From contig JAGPXD010000003.1 in assembly GCA_020746995.1 (NCBI GenBank), forward strand, positions 5,890,001 through 5,954,000: a stretch of 64,000 bases of DNA, written 5' to 3'. Each line of letters opens with the position of its first letter. Position 1 is the stretch's first letter. Both the position numbers and the translations under genes were made by a program. This document shows, piece after piece, positions 31,791 through 43,279 of this stretch. The notes under the pieces are model-generated. The model saw only the letters and a list, made by a program, of their open reading frames with translations, was not told the origin of the DNA and made no database searches. Source of the DNA: Plectosphaerella cucumerina (Eukaryota; Ascomycota; Sordariomycetes; Glomerellales; Plectosphaerellaceae).

Positions 31791-32656
31791 GCACGCAGGA
31801 TTTCAAAGCCATATCGGCAATCCTCCTTCCGCAGCCTAGCCCCACGCCGCCGCAGCGGGCGTCACTCGGGCGACCAGGCGATGACTGGACAGGGATCACG
31901 GACACGAAAGAGAGGAGGCGGCGACAGAACAGGGTTCACCAAAGGGCCTATCGTAAGCCCCTCTCCGTGTCCACCAGGTGGCTGTTGGCAGACCATTCTA
32001 ACGAGTGTGAAGGTAGAAGACATGCAGCACCGGCGGGTTCCTCCATCTCGACATCTGAGCTGCCGCCAAGGGACTCCCACTCGCCAGCAAAACCGTCCCC
32101 GAGCCCACCAGCTGACCAAGGGTGGACTAGGGTGTCGGGGAGCAGGGACGGCACTCCAGCACCACTTCCTCTCCCCTTGGTGGTCAAGCTCAACACGTGC
32201 AGCGCGTTCATGCACAATGCTCGAGTCTTGAACATCGACGTAGATCTGATCTGCGACGCCAATCTCAGGTCGCCCTTTGCCCAGGGATGCCCCGCCACCG
32301 TTGAGGCGAGCTGGCCCGTCGCCCTGCACCCGACTGAGCTGCAGAAGACCGCCCGCCACAACCCGTGGATAGACGTACTTCCTTTGCCGCGACTACGGGA
32401 CAACCTGATCAGAGCATGTCCGCTGATCAACGAGATGGAGATCGGTTCGGATATTATGAACGTCGGAACCGTCAGTGATGACAAGGCGACGCTGGTTGTC
32501 TGGAGCAATCCGTCGGACCCTAGGTCATGGGAGGCGAGCACCGCGTTTCTGAGGAAGTGGGGGTATCTCCTGAAAGGATGCCAGGAGCTGATCGAGGCCA
32601 CAAACTCCTGGCGGAACAAGCGCGGAGAACATGTCCTCCGTGTTGACGTATCGTAG
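31784..32656 (+). CDS. bZIP-type transcription factor with DUF3425 domain
   Basis: Exons 31784-31952 and 32013-32656, intron 31953-32012 (60 bp, GTAAGC donor, CTAAC branch), 270 aa. DDWTGITDTKERRRRQNR followed by VHQRAYR is the basic region of this fungal family, with Asn49 and Arg57 at the expected spacing. No clear leucine zipper follows. The C-terminal half (NPWIDVLPLPRLRDNLIR, then WGYLLKGCQELIEATNSWR) matches the DUF3425 type of domain. It is shorter than most members. The start codon lies inside the second copy of the duplicated block. Confidence 0.75.
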   Translation: MDCTQDFKAISAILLPQPSPTPPQRASLGRPGDDWTGITDTKERRRRQNRVHQRAYRKPLSVSTRWLLADHSNECEGRRHAAPAGSSISTSELPPRDSHSPAKPSPSPPADQGWTRVSGSRDGTPAPLPLPLVVKLNTCSAFMHNARVLNIDVDLICDANLRSPFAQGCPATVEASWPVALHPTELQKTARHNPWIDVLPLPRLRDNLIRACPLINEMEIGSDIMNVGTVSDDKATLVVWSNPSDPRSWEASTAFLRKWGYLLKGCQELIEATNSWRNKRGEHVLRVDVS

Positions 32657-33003
32657 GACATAAAGTTGATCGGCATGGCAGGATCGTGACCGCGAGGCTG
32701 AGGTTCATTTTGTTGCGATCGTAATGGCTGCCATTCTGAATGATTGAAGTTGTTTGGGTAATCCATCAGCATCTTTCGTCGAGTTCCGCACGGCAAATGC
32801 CAGGAGACTCGAGGTTTCCGATGGAGCCATAGGCGATCTGGTGGCGTTTGTCGTGCTGGATGCATTCAAAGGACACTGTAAGTCCAAGCGAGAACACGCG
32901 TCCAGTCTTCCAGGCAAGGCATCCTCTGTCAGGGCATTCCCTGAGAATCATTGCGAGGTTCAGTATTCTTTCGTGGCAAAGTAATTGCCGACATTAACGT
33001 TTA
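32657..33003. other. Convergent intergenic region
   Basis: About 350 bp between the bZIP gene and the membrane-protein gene stops. Nothing recognised. Confidence 0.45.
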
Positions 33004-34464
33004 TTATTTCGTCGTACCAGATAAGGAAACATTATCGAAGCTAGAGGTGGCCTCCTTTAGTGGGCGAGGCATGTCCTTTGAAGCACCGGGCGGCAAGCCC
33101 AGAAATGAGTGTAGGTCCATGTCGTCCTCGGAGTTATTGCGCAAGTCTTCTCGGGATGTGTGGTTGAGGAGCGGCGCGGGTGATCGAGGCGAGAGGGGAT
33201 ATGTGTCGGAGACTCCTGTGGACGGACCGACGCCGCCTTGGGAGGTAGGGTTCTTCGGGGTGCTGCGGCTGCGGGGGTAGGTGCCGAAGCTGTCGAAGGT
33301 CTTCCCGTAGAAGATAATTTGGACCAGAGGTTGGAGGACTGGGATGCAGGCGGCGATGATGATGGTGCTGCCCTCGATTCTGCGACCGTTAGCAACGAGG
33401 GGAGGCGACAGTGGCAGAGCAAGGCTTACACATTCAAGATTACTAGATCGGCGGTTTCCCCTGGGATGGTCAGCAATGAAGGAGGTCGAGGATGGATGGA
33501 GGTTGCTCACAAGAGAAGTCCTTGGCTGCAAGGAGTGGGAGGCGGGTACACTTGTAGATGGCGACGGCCGTGGACCTGGGAGAGACATGATCAGCGACCG
33601 AGTACCGCGGAGATATGGTGGTTAACCTACGCGCTTCCGATGCCAAGAGCGATCATCAGGCCGATCTTCTTCTTTCTCTTCATCTGCAGCCGAGAGAGCG
33701 TCAGAGCAGGATAGACCGCCAGGTAGAAGTCGATGAAGGCGGAATAGGCTGGAGGCACCAAGTCAGCACACCGCATGTCTGGCCGGCAAGACACCTCAAC
33801 TTACCGCCTGTGGCAATGGCATAGACAACGAGAATTTCAGGGTTCCAGCAGGTGCCTTCAATGTCGAAGTTCCACTGCGACTCGGCCGGCTGGCAGCGCC
33901 CCAGAAGGAAAAGGGCATTGAGCACCAGCAAGACGTTGCAGGCGATGGTCATTGACCAGAGCACGGCCTTGTGTAACCGACTCGGGTTCATGATGCGCGT
34001 CAGCAGCGCGACGACGGCGAGCTTCGGCAGGCCAAAGGAGAGAATGCCGAAGGGGAAGCCAACGAGGGTCCAGAAGACAACCTTCTCCTGCTGCTCCTGG
34101 GTGAGCGCCTCCAGGTGTCGGCCATTGCCATGGTCGACGGCGATGAAGGCGATGACCACCGAGACCCAGATGCTGACCTAGTATGTCTTAGCAACCAGAA
34201 ACCCGACAAAGCTGGCTCGCACGTCCACCGAAGCCCACATGGCGGGATGGACTAAGGCGAGTAGTGGGAGTTGAGGGGCCGGAATAGACTCACCACCGAG
34301 GCGACGACAAGCCAGTCGTCGGCGTGCAGCCGGTTGAGGATCTTGCCTCGCACCCACAGCCGGGCCGCTGTGAACAGGGTGCAGAGCACAGAGGCCGCGA
34401 CGATGCCGCCCAATATGATGGGGGCCCGAGTGGCCTCCAGGTCGATGTCATTGCGATCAGCCAT
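33004..34464 (-). CDS. Fungal rhodopsin-like seven-helix membrane protein
   Basis: Six exons: 34464-34294, 34177-33805, 33748-33631, 33575-33511, 33460-33430 and 33379-33004; 377 aa in phase. One exon is only 31 bp. Seven hydrophobic segments can be placed, starting with ILGGIVAASVLCTLFTAARL and ending with GSTIIIAACIPVLQPLV. Typical landmarks of the fungal rhodopsin-domain membrane family are present: ADDWLVV after helix 1-2, CWNP before the middle helices, and a loop DFSWETADLVI. The family includes Pth11-like receptors, but no CFEM domain is present here. The C-terminal tail is Ser/Pro-rich. Role unknown, possibly sensing at the plasma membrane. Confidence 0.8.
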
Positions 34465-36408
34465 GACTGGCGGAACCACGGCGCTGGGTTCAGGTCAGGC
34501 GTTTGGTGGCGTGGTACATGACAGGAGGAACAAAAAAACAAAGGGATAAAGGAGCGTGGACGGGCTGGAAACGAGAGAACAGAGGAATGCGACGAGGGGA
34601 CTCACTCGTTGTGCATGAGCCTGGCCGTCCTCTGGTGCCCTTGCGAGAGAACGTGCCCGGCCGACCAGGCTTTATTCTGATCGGCACGTCAACCCCCCTT
34701 TCACGAGGATGGAGGCCGACCAGGGCCCCGGCCTGGCTGCTGGAGCCGTCGTCGGTCACCGTCCCGTCGTGGACGAGTCAGTGGACTTGGAGGGCACTAG
34801 GCCGGGGCTCAAGCGCCGGGGCCCGGACCTCTCTCCGACCAGGTGGCGCCGAGCTCACCGGGCAACTTGAGAAGCGGTCTTTCAAGCGGCAGAAGCGTGG
34901 GTCCGGCCGGGCAGAATGTCGCTGTGGTGTGTTTGGAAGATGCCGTCTGATGTTCGAACTTCCCAAAAGCTACTTGTACATCTACGGACGAACGCATCTT
35001 TCCTGCATGAAGAAACGAGATGACTTCCGACGACGAGACCCGGGTCAACGGATCCCCCCGCAAAGCATGCGTTCCTCTTTGGGGATGCAGAACGTCGAGC
35101 ATGCCAAAGTGCCGGGGGAGCTGTCCCTTTCCAGCTTAGGTGTCAGGGGTGCATCGCTCGGGCCTCGACGTTGCGGTGGGCCTTTGTCGCCAGGAGGCGG
35201 GTCTCGCCGCCAAGCACAAGACTTGGCCACCGGGGGACGTTGCGGTGTTCCGAGCCCTCCCAATCGCGCCTCTTGGATTGCTCGTGAGGTTCCATCGGGG
35301 TTAAAGCTAACCCCCTGGCCAATACTCGGCGATTGGACGCCAAGGTGTCGTCCGAGGGCCGGGCGAGTTTCTAATCGCAGCAGGTTCGCTGGGAAAGGGG
35401 GCGATCGACGGTTGAGGTCGCAGCAAATGCAGGGGACGCGTCGTCACGGGATCGATGGTTGAACAGGCCTTGACCCCTCGTATCGTCGATAGCCATGATG
35501 AGTGTCGTGCTCGCTCGGCAGGTCGAGGTCTGGATCGGGAGGTGGCTGTTTGATGAGACCGGGGTTTGGGCTGTCGTGTCAGACGTCCACGTGGAAAGGT
35601 GCCGACAGCATGCAGATTGTGGCTTGCAGAATGCAAGGCACATATCAGTTCTTATCTCCCTGTGCGTTTGGGGTTATACTTCATGGCTGCATCGGGGAGT
35701 CTTCGCCCCCGACATGAGTCAGCGATGCTGTGTCAAGATGCAGCCTTCGGAAACTGCTACCCCACGACATTTCAACATTCGGTCAAAGCGACAGGCAAGG
35801 TCAGACTGCTATTGCTATTCATTATGTGGGCTGAGATTCTGATGATGGCCTGGTGGTGTTGGGTCGTCCCCGGCGGGCAGCTAGAAAACCATTGTGCCCT
35901 TCACATGCTTCATCTCAAGGAGTTCGTTGCTGGTGCCGAATGAGGAAGATTCCTCGAATGGCAATCTTGGCGTCGGCCCAAAGAGGATGGGCATTCGGGG
36001 ACTTGTGCCGCTGTCAAATACAGGCGCAAGGGGACAAGACCAGGGTAGCGCTGCTTGGAGAATTGTCTTGACTCGCATATATTAGTGGGCGCCCACTGAC
36101 CGACATCACGATAGCTTCTGAACTGGCAATTAACAGTTCAGATGCATCAAAGGAGATCCTTCCGTGAAACCAATACTTGGCCAGCGAATTTGCTTGATGG
36201 AGCCGAAACACCCACAAAGTCATAGCGTACAGGAGTCTAGGAAGAAACAAACACGAACAAATATGTGAAACAAATTTGGCCCTTTGTCAAAGTCCTTAAG
36301 AGTCAGTACTTGACTTGGCCAAGTAGGCACATCCTCGGCTTGTCCCACTGTATACCAGGAATCATGTGAGCCGACTGCTTTGTGATCAGATGCAGTGGTG
36401 TGGACTGT
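34465..36408. other. Long intergenic region of about 1.9 kb
   Basis: A 319-codon plus-strand frame at 34503-35462 is open, but it is rich in Arg, Gly, Ser and Pro with no domain, and looks like a chance frame in GC-rich DNA. The rest has only short frames. Confidence 0.45.
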
Positions 36409-38553
36409 TCATCGCCTGCTGCGATGGCAACCACTGCCTCCACCGCCAGATGTGCCGTTGATCGGGATGCCAGCCGGCTCCACGACGATCCAGTCTCGAA
36501 CCACGGCGCTGCCATCGGCCAGGCTCTGCAGCTGCTCGGGCGTGCAGACAAAGGGTGCGCTGTAGACGGTGCAAACGTTGGAGATGGGCGCAGGGCGCTG
36601 GCTCAAGACTCCGCGGACATCGGAAGGACCGCTTGTCGCGTACGTGCTGTCTTGCTTCAGATCCACGTCGCCGGTGGCAACGTCGCGGCGGAACATGGCG
36701 CGGTCAAAAATCCTCTGAATCGTCTCCGGCTGGTATCCGGCCGCCGAGTGACCCGCCTGGAAAACGCGGGAGAAAGATAGACCGGCGTGTTCGCGCACCA
36801 AGCCGCCGTCGTAGGTCGAGTTTGTTTCGATTGAGGCGTACCCGGCAGCTGCGAACTGATCCGACTCGTTGAAAGGTACAGAAAGAGAAATGTCCTCGGC
36901 GGAGTACCCTGCTCAAGTCAGTCACAAGCACAGTAGGGATTGGGATATGGGTGACTTACAATTGCAGCGAGCATCACGGTCGCCAAAGACCATGGCAACA
37001 TTGACGTTGCTCTTAAGGACATGGGAAAGGAAGGACATGTCGACGCGGGCAGGGTCGCCAGCACCAAAGAAGGAGGGAACGATGTTCGGGTTAGATGTTG
37101 TGAAGTTGAGGGGGACACCAAGTTCGGCCTGAACCCAGGGCTGGTTGAAGAACGTTTCCTGGTGGAGAACAGGGAAGATGGCAGGGAGGGAGAATGTCAC
37201 GTCGAAGGGCGACAGCTGAAGTCGTGTTAACGGGATGCGATGGCGAAGCAAGGCAGACAACTTACTGTCGAGTACCGAGAGGCGGCGTTCTCGATGACCA
37301 AGAAACAGTACTCGGTGGCAAGGTAGCAGGCTGAGTTCACCGTCTGGTTCGTACCGGTAAAGTTCGGGTCGCCTTCGGCTGCGAGGGCGCGGCACGAATC
37401 GATGAGGGCAATGCAGCCAGTGTCGGGACGGGTGATGTTGGCAACGGCCTGATCGTAAACGTCGCGGGAGTAGGCTTTGATGCCGTAGGTGTTGTTGAAC
37501 GCAAACTCGGGAATGCCAGGGGCCATGGCACGGGAGTCGATGCAGCCGTTGAGGATTCCGAGAGTCTTCATGGGGAGGATGGTGGCGTTGGCCAGTGTTG
37601 GACGGCCTTCAGCGATGAGGTCATTCTGGGAGAGTATGTACGAGGTCGTAACTGGGCCATAGAAACCGCCGTACTGTAATTACGAGGTGAGCATACATGC
37701 AACTAATCGGTAGAGAGCAGATCGCTTACCGAGACGGTCCAGATCGAGAGGTCGGTGTTTTGGGGGCGCTCGGGGAACCTAAAAAATCAGCGGTGGTGCG
37801 GGAAGTGTCTGGGACACGGCATATACTCATTGAACCAGACCTGGGCAAAGCGCCAAAGGGTCCTGGCAGAGGCCATTGCGCTATTATGAACAGTGGCGGG
37901 ATTGCGGTCGAGCGTTGCTGGAACGTGAGTGATGTTGAGGTCCTCTGCTTCCGCGCCGGGGGTGAACACTTGAGTGACATGGTCGAAGGTGCCATTGGCG
38001 AGGTCTACGTAGGAGAAGCCGGTGCCGACTGGCTGGTCGATGTACAGCATGTTGACCTTGTTGTTGAAAGAAAACTCGTTGAGAGTGGTCGAGTTGGTAG
38101 CAACGGCGCAAGGGAAGAGGGAAGAGTCCTCAAAGGAGGTTGTGCCGGGGCCGCCGCCGATGAAGATGGACGTGGGGGCGGTGGCTGCATCCTCTCGGGC
38201 CTCTGAATAAATCGGTCAGTACATGAAGGCGTCAGCAAGATGATCACCACACGAACCGAAGAACCAGAAGAAGATGTTGGCCGTTTGATTGTCGGCCCAA
38301 GTCGTGGCGTCGGGTACCATAGACTTAGGAAGGGTAACGTACCCGGCGAAGGACCTGACGCCAGGAGTGGTCTCACAGAGGGTGTTCTGTCGCAGTTGAG
38401 CTATGAGGTCGTGGTTTCCGACAAGCGACCTACCGGCTTGTAAGAGATCTTGGCGCCTGGGAACTTCTCGGACAAGACAACATCGAGACCCTTGGGAGTG
38501 GCCACGAAGGCGTTGGCTGCGCCAAGCAGGCTGAGAAGGTGAAGGGATCTCAT
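36409..38553 (-). CDS. Secreted S10-family serine carboxypeptidase
   Basis: Seven exons: 38553-38434, 38386-38257, 38202-37827, 37778-37730, 37673-37266, 37215-36960 and 36908-36409; 612 aa in phase. A signal peptide is present (MRSLHLLSLLGAANA). The catalytic triad can be placed: Ser225 in TVSYGGFYGP (canonical GESYGG), Asp442 in FGDRDARCNW, and His500 in QAGHSAAGYQPE. The substrate-binding GGPGCSS element reads GGGPGTTS. Other family signatures are YIDQPVGTGFSY and many N-glycosylation sites. It removes C-terminal residues from peptides in acid conditions, outside the cell or in the vacuole. Exon 2 ends with an unusual GTTCGT donor. Confidence 0.87.
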
Positions 38554-39176
38554 CTTGGACTCAAGAACGTAATTCAGTGAGCTAAACGAGAAGAAAGATT
38601 GAAGAACTTAACGACAGGAAAGAGGGAGAGAAAGAAGTATGAAGCAGGGATGGTGGTGAAGTGCCTTGATGCTGAATGAGCTGGATGGGATGATGAGGAA
38701 TGAATCCAACAGCTTCCCACCAAGCATATTAGTACTCGTAGAACTGGCCAAATGCTCTTCACGATATCATCTCCCTTCGCCAAATTGAAGTCGTAACATT
38801 TGGCGAGCGCAGTCGTCCGCCCCTGCTGCGCCTCGTCGTCGCCACTTTGGCGAGGAGGATTCAAGGGGTGACGCGGATTTGGCGAGCCACTCACAGGCCC
38901 TCATTTTGGCGAGCACCAGCAACGCGGCTTTGGCGAAGACTCAGCAACACGAGAAGGAGCGGACTAGAGCCAAGACCCATGCGTAATAAGCATTGGGTTG
39001 CAAAGATGAACGCGTACCTACCTAGGCAATTGCATGCCTTCACCGGGCGAGATGCGTGGCAGTGACCGAGCATCCTCGGTAAGACTCGGTGAGGAGCACA
39101 TATTCGTCAAAGCTTCGAAAAGGGGCATTTGTGATTACTAATCACTTCTATGTACATGTGCCACCTGTCCGACCAT
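38554..39176. other. Promoter region of the carboxypeptidase gene
   Basis: About 620 bp between the carboxypeptidase start and the 3' end of the LPMO gene. It contains the TTTGGCGA cluster listed separately. Confidence 0.5.
38777..38936. promoter_or_regulatory. Cluster of six TTTGGCGA motifs upstream of the carboxypeptidase
   Basis: Exact TTTGGCGA occurs at 38799, 38846, 38878, 38905 and 38929 on the plus strand, and once inverted at 38777-38784. Four of the six continue with G. The cluster lies 220-385 bp upstream of the ATG at 38553. This density is far above chance for an 8-mer and suggests a repeated binding site. I do not know the factor. Confidence 0.6.
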
Positions 39177-39959
39177 CTATCCCTGCCAAACAGAAGGCCC
39201 AGGGACCGGGTAGCTGTCAAAGTTTGTGTACAAGTTGAAGAGAATACCAGGGTCGGTGGCGGTGTACAGCGAAGTTCCCGCGACGCCGCCCGAGGGAGTC
39301 GCGGATCCGGAGCCAGTCACCTCGAGGTTGATGCACTGGGGGTACGCCTGGGCGCCGTTGGCCGAGCCAGCGCCGTGGAGAGCGATGATCTCGTGACGAA
39401 GAACGTAGCCACCGGGAGCGAGGGAGGCGGGAATCTGAACGTCCCAGGTGAAGCCGTTGGTGATGAGCTCGTCGGCGGCCCATGTGCCGGGGGCGGTGCC
39501 GGAGATCAGTCCGGCCTCGGCGATCTTGACCCACGAGAGAGAGGTCTTGTCGACCGAGGAGCAGTCGCCGGGACATTTGGCAATGTAGTCAATGACGGGT
39601 CCCTTGTGCGACTCGGGCCAAGTGTCCCACTGCAGCGTGATGGTGCCGCCGGCCGCGACGGAGACGGAGTTAGAGGCGGGGGTTGCGCCCTTGTGGCAGA
39701 TGATGTCCGGGTCGCCGAAGGAGTTGGGTTCGACGAAGCCATTGTCCTGGAAGGATGTTAGCTTGTGGAAAGAAGACTAGATGTGGGAATGGCAGCGTAC
39801 CTGGTTGCCGGCCGCCCAGCCAACGGCATCGGCAGGCGCAGCGTGAGGGAGACCGCCGACGTATTGGTTGCTACCCGAGGTGATGGCCTTGACGTGACCG
39901 TGACCGTGCGCGAGGGCGGCGAAAAGCGCAGCGGAGAGAATAGACTTGGTGAAGGCCAT
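39177..39959 (-). CDS. AA9 lytic polysaccharide monooxygenase
   Basis: Exons 39959-39801 and 39746-39177, intron 39747-39800 (54 bp), 242 aa. A signal peptide ([17 protein letters not shown]) ends just before HGHGHVKAI; cleavage would leave a His at the N-terminus, at 18 or 20, the first ligand of the copper histidine brace. The second His is in [14 protein letters not shown]. The axial Tyr is in [13 protein letters not shown], the family QxY motif, with [10 protein letters not shown] before it. No carbohydrate-binding module follows. AA9 enzymes cut cellulose or related glucans by oxidation outside the cell. Confidence 0.9.
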
Positions 39960-41333
39960 TTTGGAAATTGATCGAGGTGTAAGGCTGAAGAGATGAGATG
40001 CTGTGGGATGATGGGATGGGTGAGAGAGAAGAGATGGGATGATGCCGGGAATGACAGCCACCTTTTATATCCCATCAACACCCGTAGTTGACATCGTTCA
40101 CCCCCTTCACCTGCACGACCTCTGGCGATGTCTTCGCCATTACCTCAGCCCTCCGTCTCGTCTTGATAAAGTCCCATGTCGTGACCCATCAACCAGATTA
40201 ACCGCCGCCATGCGCCGCGGCCGCGCTCCGGTTCGGTCCCCATATTGTTTCACGGATACTGGAGCCCGGTGCGCTGCCCGCCAGCCCGCGCCGCGGCGGC
40301 GATCTTGTCCGGAGTGGCGCGTTCGGAGGATGAGCTGCGAGGAGATCAGCGGCATCGGGACGATGCTGAGTGGTCCGCACTGTGATCCGAGCCGGGGGTT
40401 GCCTCATGCGTAGACGGGAGCAATCAGGGGGTGGACTCCGCGTGGTGATATTACGCCGGCGCGGCACTCGGACGACTCTCCATCGCGACTGGCCAGCGGG
40501 ATGCCAGCGTGACCTGGCGGCCGATCAAGAAATGTTCTCCCGTCGATTTTACCTCTCGCGATGCAGCTGTCAAGGCTGTGCCGGCGCTGCGTGACCGGCA
40601 CACCCCTGCACCCCGCGACAGGGATCGACGTCCATCTGCCGTGCCTGGGCAGGATCTACAGGGCGTCTCCCGGTTATATGCGCTGTCTGTCAGTACTCTG
40701 TCCGCGACACTCCTTCCCGTGACACGACCAACCAAGGCACGGGGCATGTTGGCCGAGCTGGCAGGCTGAGACGTGGGGCATGCAATAGCATGGCCGCTGG
40801 TCATATGTCGTCGTCGTACATTGAAGGAAAGCCCCCAGCCGCCTTCATCTACGCCAGACGCGCCATGCTCCGGCCCGCTGTTGGTGATCGCTTTGCGCTC
40901 CACGTGCGTGGGGATAGGCAATCTCATCGCACCGGCCAGATCGCGTTGGCGGCGGAAAGACGGGCCTTGAAGCGGAGGGCGGCTCGGGACTTTTGTAATT
41001 GTTTGACGTTTGGCCATCGCGGTGGGTCTGTGGGACTGGAGAGGAGTAAGTCAATATGCTTGTGACGAGGGAAGGGGGCTGGACTCTGGTGTCGTGTCTG
41101 ATGTGTGACCAGTGACAACGTCTCAACGGCACGGGGAATGAATGGTGAACGTCATGACGGGGTATTGTTTTGAGAAGATGAGCCAGGTCTCGAAATTTCT
41201 TCCAGCTCCTGATGAACACAGCAAGCTCCTGCGGTGACAGACTCCTTTCCCGTCCGCGATGGCGCCCAACGCCGATAACAAGCAACAACCTGGATGAGCA
41301 GGCCCAAGCACACATTTGCGACATTACCTTCAT
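39960..41333. other. Promoter region of the AA9 gene and 3' flank of RTG2
   Basis: About 1.4 kb. Open frames such as 40451-41017 on the minus strand are Arg/Ser-rich without domains. No further gene is supported. Confidence 0.45.
40063..40069 (-). promoter_or_regulatory. TATA box of the AA9 gene
   Basis: TATAAAA on the minus strand, about 105 bp upstream of the ATG at 39959. Confidence 0.55.
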
Positions 41334-43279
41334 TCACATCTCCCCGAGGATCCCCTCCTTGACGACCCGCACCTTGACCTTCATTCCCCAGGGCTCGTCG
41401 CCATTGGTAGCCCAATTGTGGTGCTTACCGGCCTTCTTGACGACTTTGACGTTGTCTCGGAGGGCCTCTTTGAAGTGGGCGGGGTCCTCACGAACCTTTT
41501 GCAACGAGATGGTAAGGACGATGCCGGGCTTGGACTTTGACTTGCCCAGAGCGTCGGACCAGTCAGCCGAGAAGAGCACTTTCGGCTTGGCTGGGTCAAC
41601 CTTGCCGGCTGGGTAGAGGCAGGTGATGAGGTAGCCGACGCGGCCGAGATACTGCGCCCACCAGACATCTTCGGGTGTGAGGATGGAGCGTAGGGCGTCG
41701 CGGAACTCGGCCTCACGAGGTGGCAGCTCGCCGCGGTAGCGGGCCTGCAGCATGATCGCCAAGCGGGCGCGGTCTTGGTGACTGACGCCGTGGATACTGG
41801 ACATGATGCCGGCGCTGGTCGAGTAGAGGGCCGTTGTGGATGCTGTCTCCTTAGACATGAACATGTGGAAGTACATGCTGTTGCAGAGCGAGTCGAGCAC
41901 GTGGTTGCCGAACTCGGGAGGGAACTGGCGGTGACCGGCGGCCTTCGGGATGGCGTCCTCCAACAGCTTCTGGATGTGGCGGCGCGACCCGGGGGCGAAG
42001 CGCTGTGTGGCGACTTCGAGAGGAGCTCTGCGGCGGACTGACACGGGCAGCTGCTTGAAGAGGTAGCCCTCCCTGACGCCGCCCTGGCAGAAATGCGCCT
42101 CACGAATACCGTGGGGTATGGCCTCCGCCACGACGCTGACGAGGAAGGCGACGGCTGGTACCTGTGCGCGCCGCCGGTCAGACACTCGGAAGACATCCTT
42201 GGCAGCCTTGGCTACATCCTTGAGCTTCTCTGTATCCTCGAACTGCTCTTTCCCTACAGTGTAGCCATTGATAATGGAAATGGGGTAGTGTTTGCCGTGG
42301 GTCTGGTTGAGATGCAGCAAGAGATAGCCCCAGCCGCGGAACCCGCCGCCCGACAGATAGATGCGGAAGCCTCCCTGCTGCTTGGCCTTTTCGACCAGGT
42401 CGTCGGGGACCTCGAGCCGGTTATAGGCCGAGCGGAAGTTGTCGACCATCTCCTTGCGAAATTCTTCGACAGCCTGGTGTGCATCGTTCTTCTTCTTGTG
42501 CCTCTGGAGGTCTTCAAGCTTCTTGGTCAGTGCGGCGGCGCCGTAGGGAAAGCTGAAGCTGCCCCGTGGGCTGATACGCACGTTGCCCTCTTGGCTGATG
42601 ATCCAGGTGATCTGGGTGCTGCCGCCACCAAGGTCCATGACCAGACCATCCATGCCGAGGAAGCCGCTGGCAACACCGAGCGCTCCAATGTGGCCCTCAT
42701 CCTCCTTTTTCAGCAGTTCAATATCTAGACCAGTCTCCTGCTTGACGGCTGCGAGCAGGTCGGCCGAGTTTTTGGCAGCGCGCGTGGCCTCGGTGGCGAC
42801 GATGTGAATATGCTTCTTGTCGACCTTGAAGTCATGGCAGACGACCAGGAAACGGCGGAGCAACGAGCAAACCGAGTCGATGACGTCCTGCGGCAGGGGA
42901 ATCTTCTCGCCGGTCTCGGGGTCAAACTGGGCATCGTATAAAGAGAGGCCCGATCGGTACTGTAGGATGGTTGGGAGGATTCGGGCCATGCGCGGCGAGA
43001 GGTCGGAGATGGAGAAGCGGATGCCGTTGCTGTTCTGTCAGCGCGCGCGCTCGCGGGTGACGGAAGATGCAACGCGCGAAACAGTGTCGAAGTGCCGATT
43101 CACCTTCCCATGTCCACCACGCCGACCAGCTTGTCGCCATGGCCTAGCCAGGGTGGGCGCCCTCCTGCCGTCGGTGCAATAGGCGTGCAGTCAATGTCGC
43201 TCTCCTCGTCAGAGGTCGTGGGCGTGAGCACTCCGAAGTCGTCGTCGTCTTCGCTGACGAACTCGTAATCGGATGCCAT
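41334..43279 (-). CDS. RTG2: Retrograde regulation protein 2 (Ppx/GppA family)
   Basis: Exons 43279-43104 and 43029-41334, intron 43030-43103 (74 bp), 623 aa. The acceptor AACAG was chosen over the closer ACAG because it restores GSNGIRFSI. After an acidic N-terminus, the ASKHA-fold phosphate loops appear: VVDMGSNGIRFS (phosphate 1) and LVMDLGGGSTQITW (phosphate 2). The IVATEATRAAKN segment is also typical. The long C-terminal half (from about residue 360) is helical with an HD-like arrangement, as in Rtg2 and long exopolyphosphatases. In yeast Rtg2 relays mitochondrial status to the Rtg1/Rtg3 factors. In filamentous fungi the function is less clear. Confidence 0.85.

Noticed and set aside
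34503..35462. A 319-codon plus-strand open frame upstream of the rhodopsin-like gene
   Set aside because: It is Arg/Gly/Ser/Pro-rich with no domain, signal or intron, and GC-rich DNA often keeps such frames open by chance.
40451..41017. A 188-codon minus-strand frame upstream of the LPMO
   Set aside because: Arg/Ser-rich composition, no domain, and overlapped by frames in other phases of similar length.
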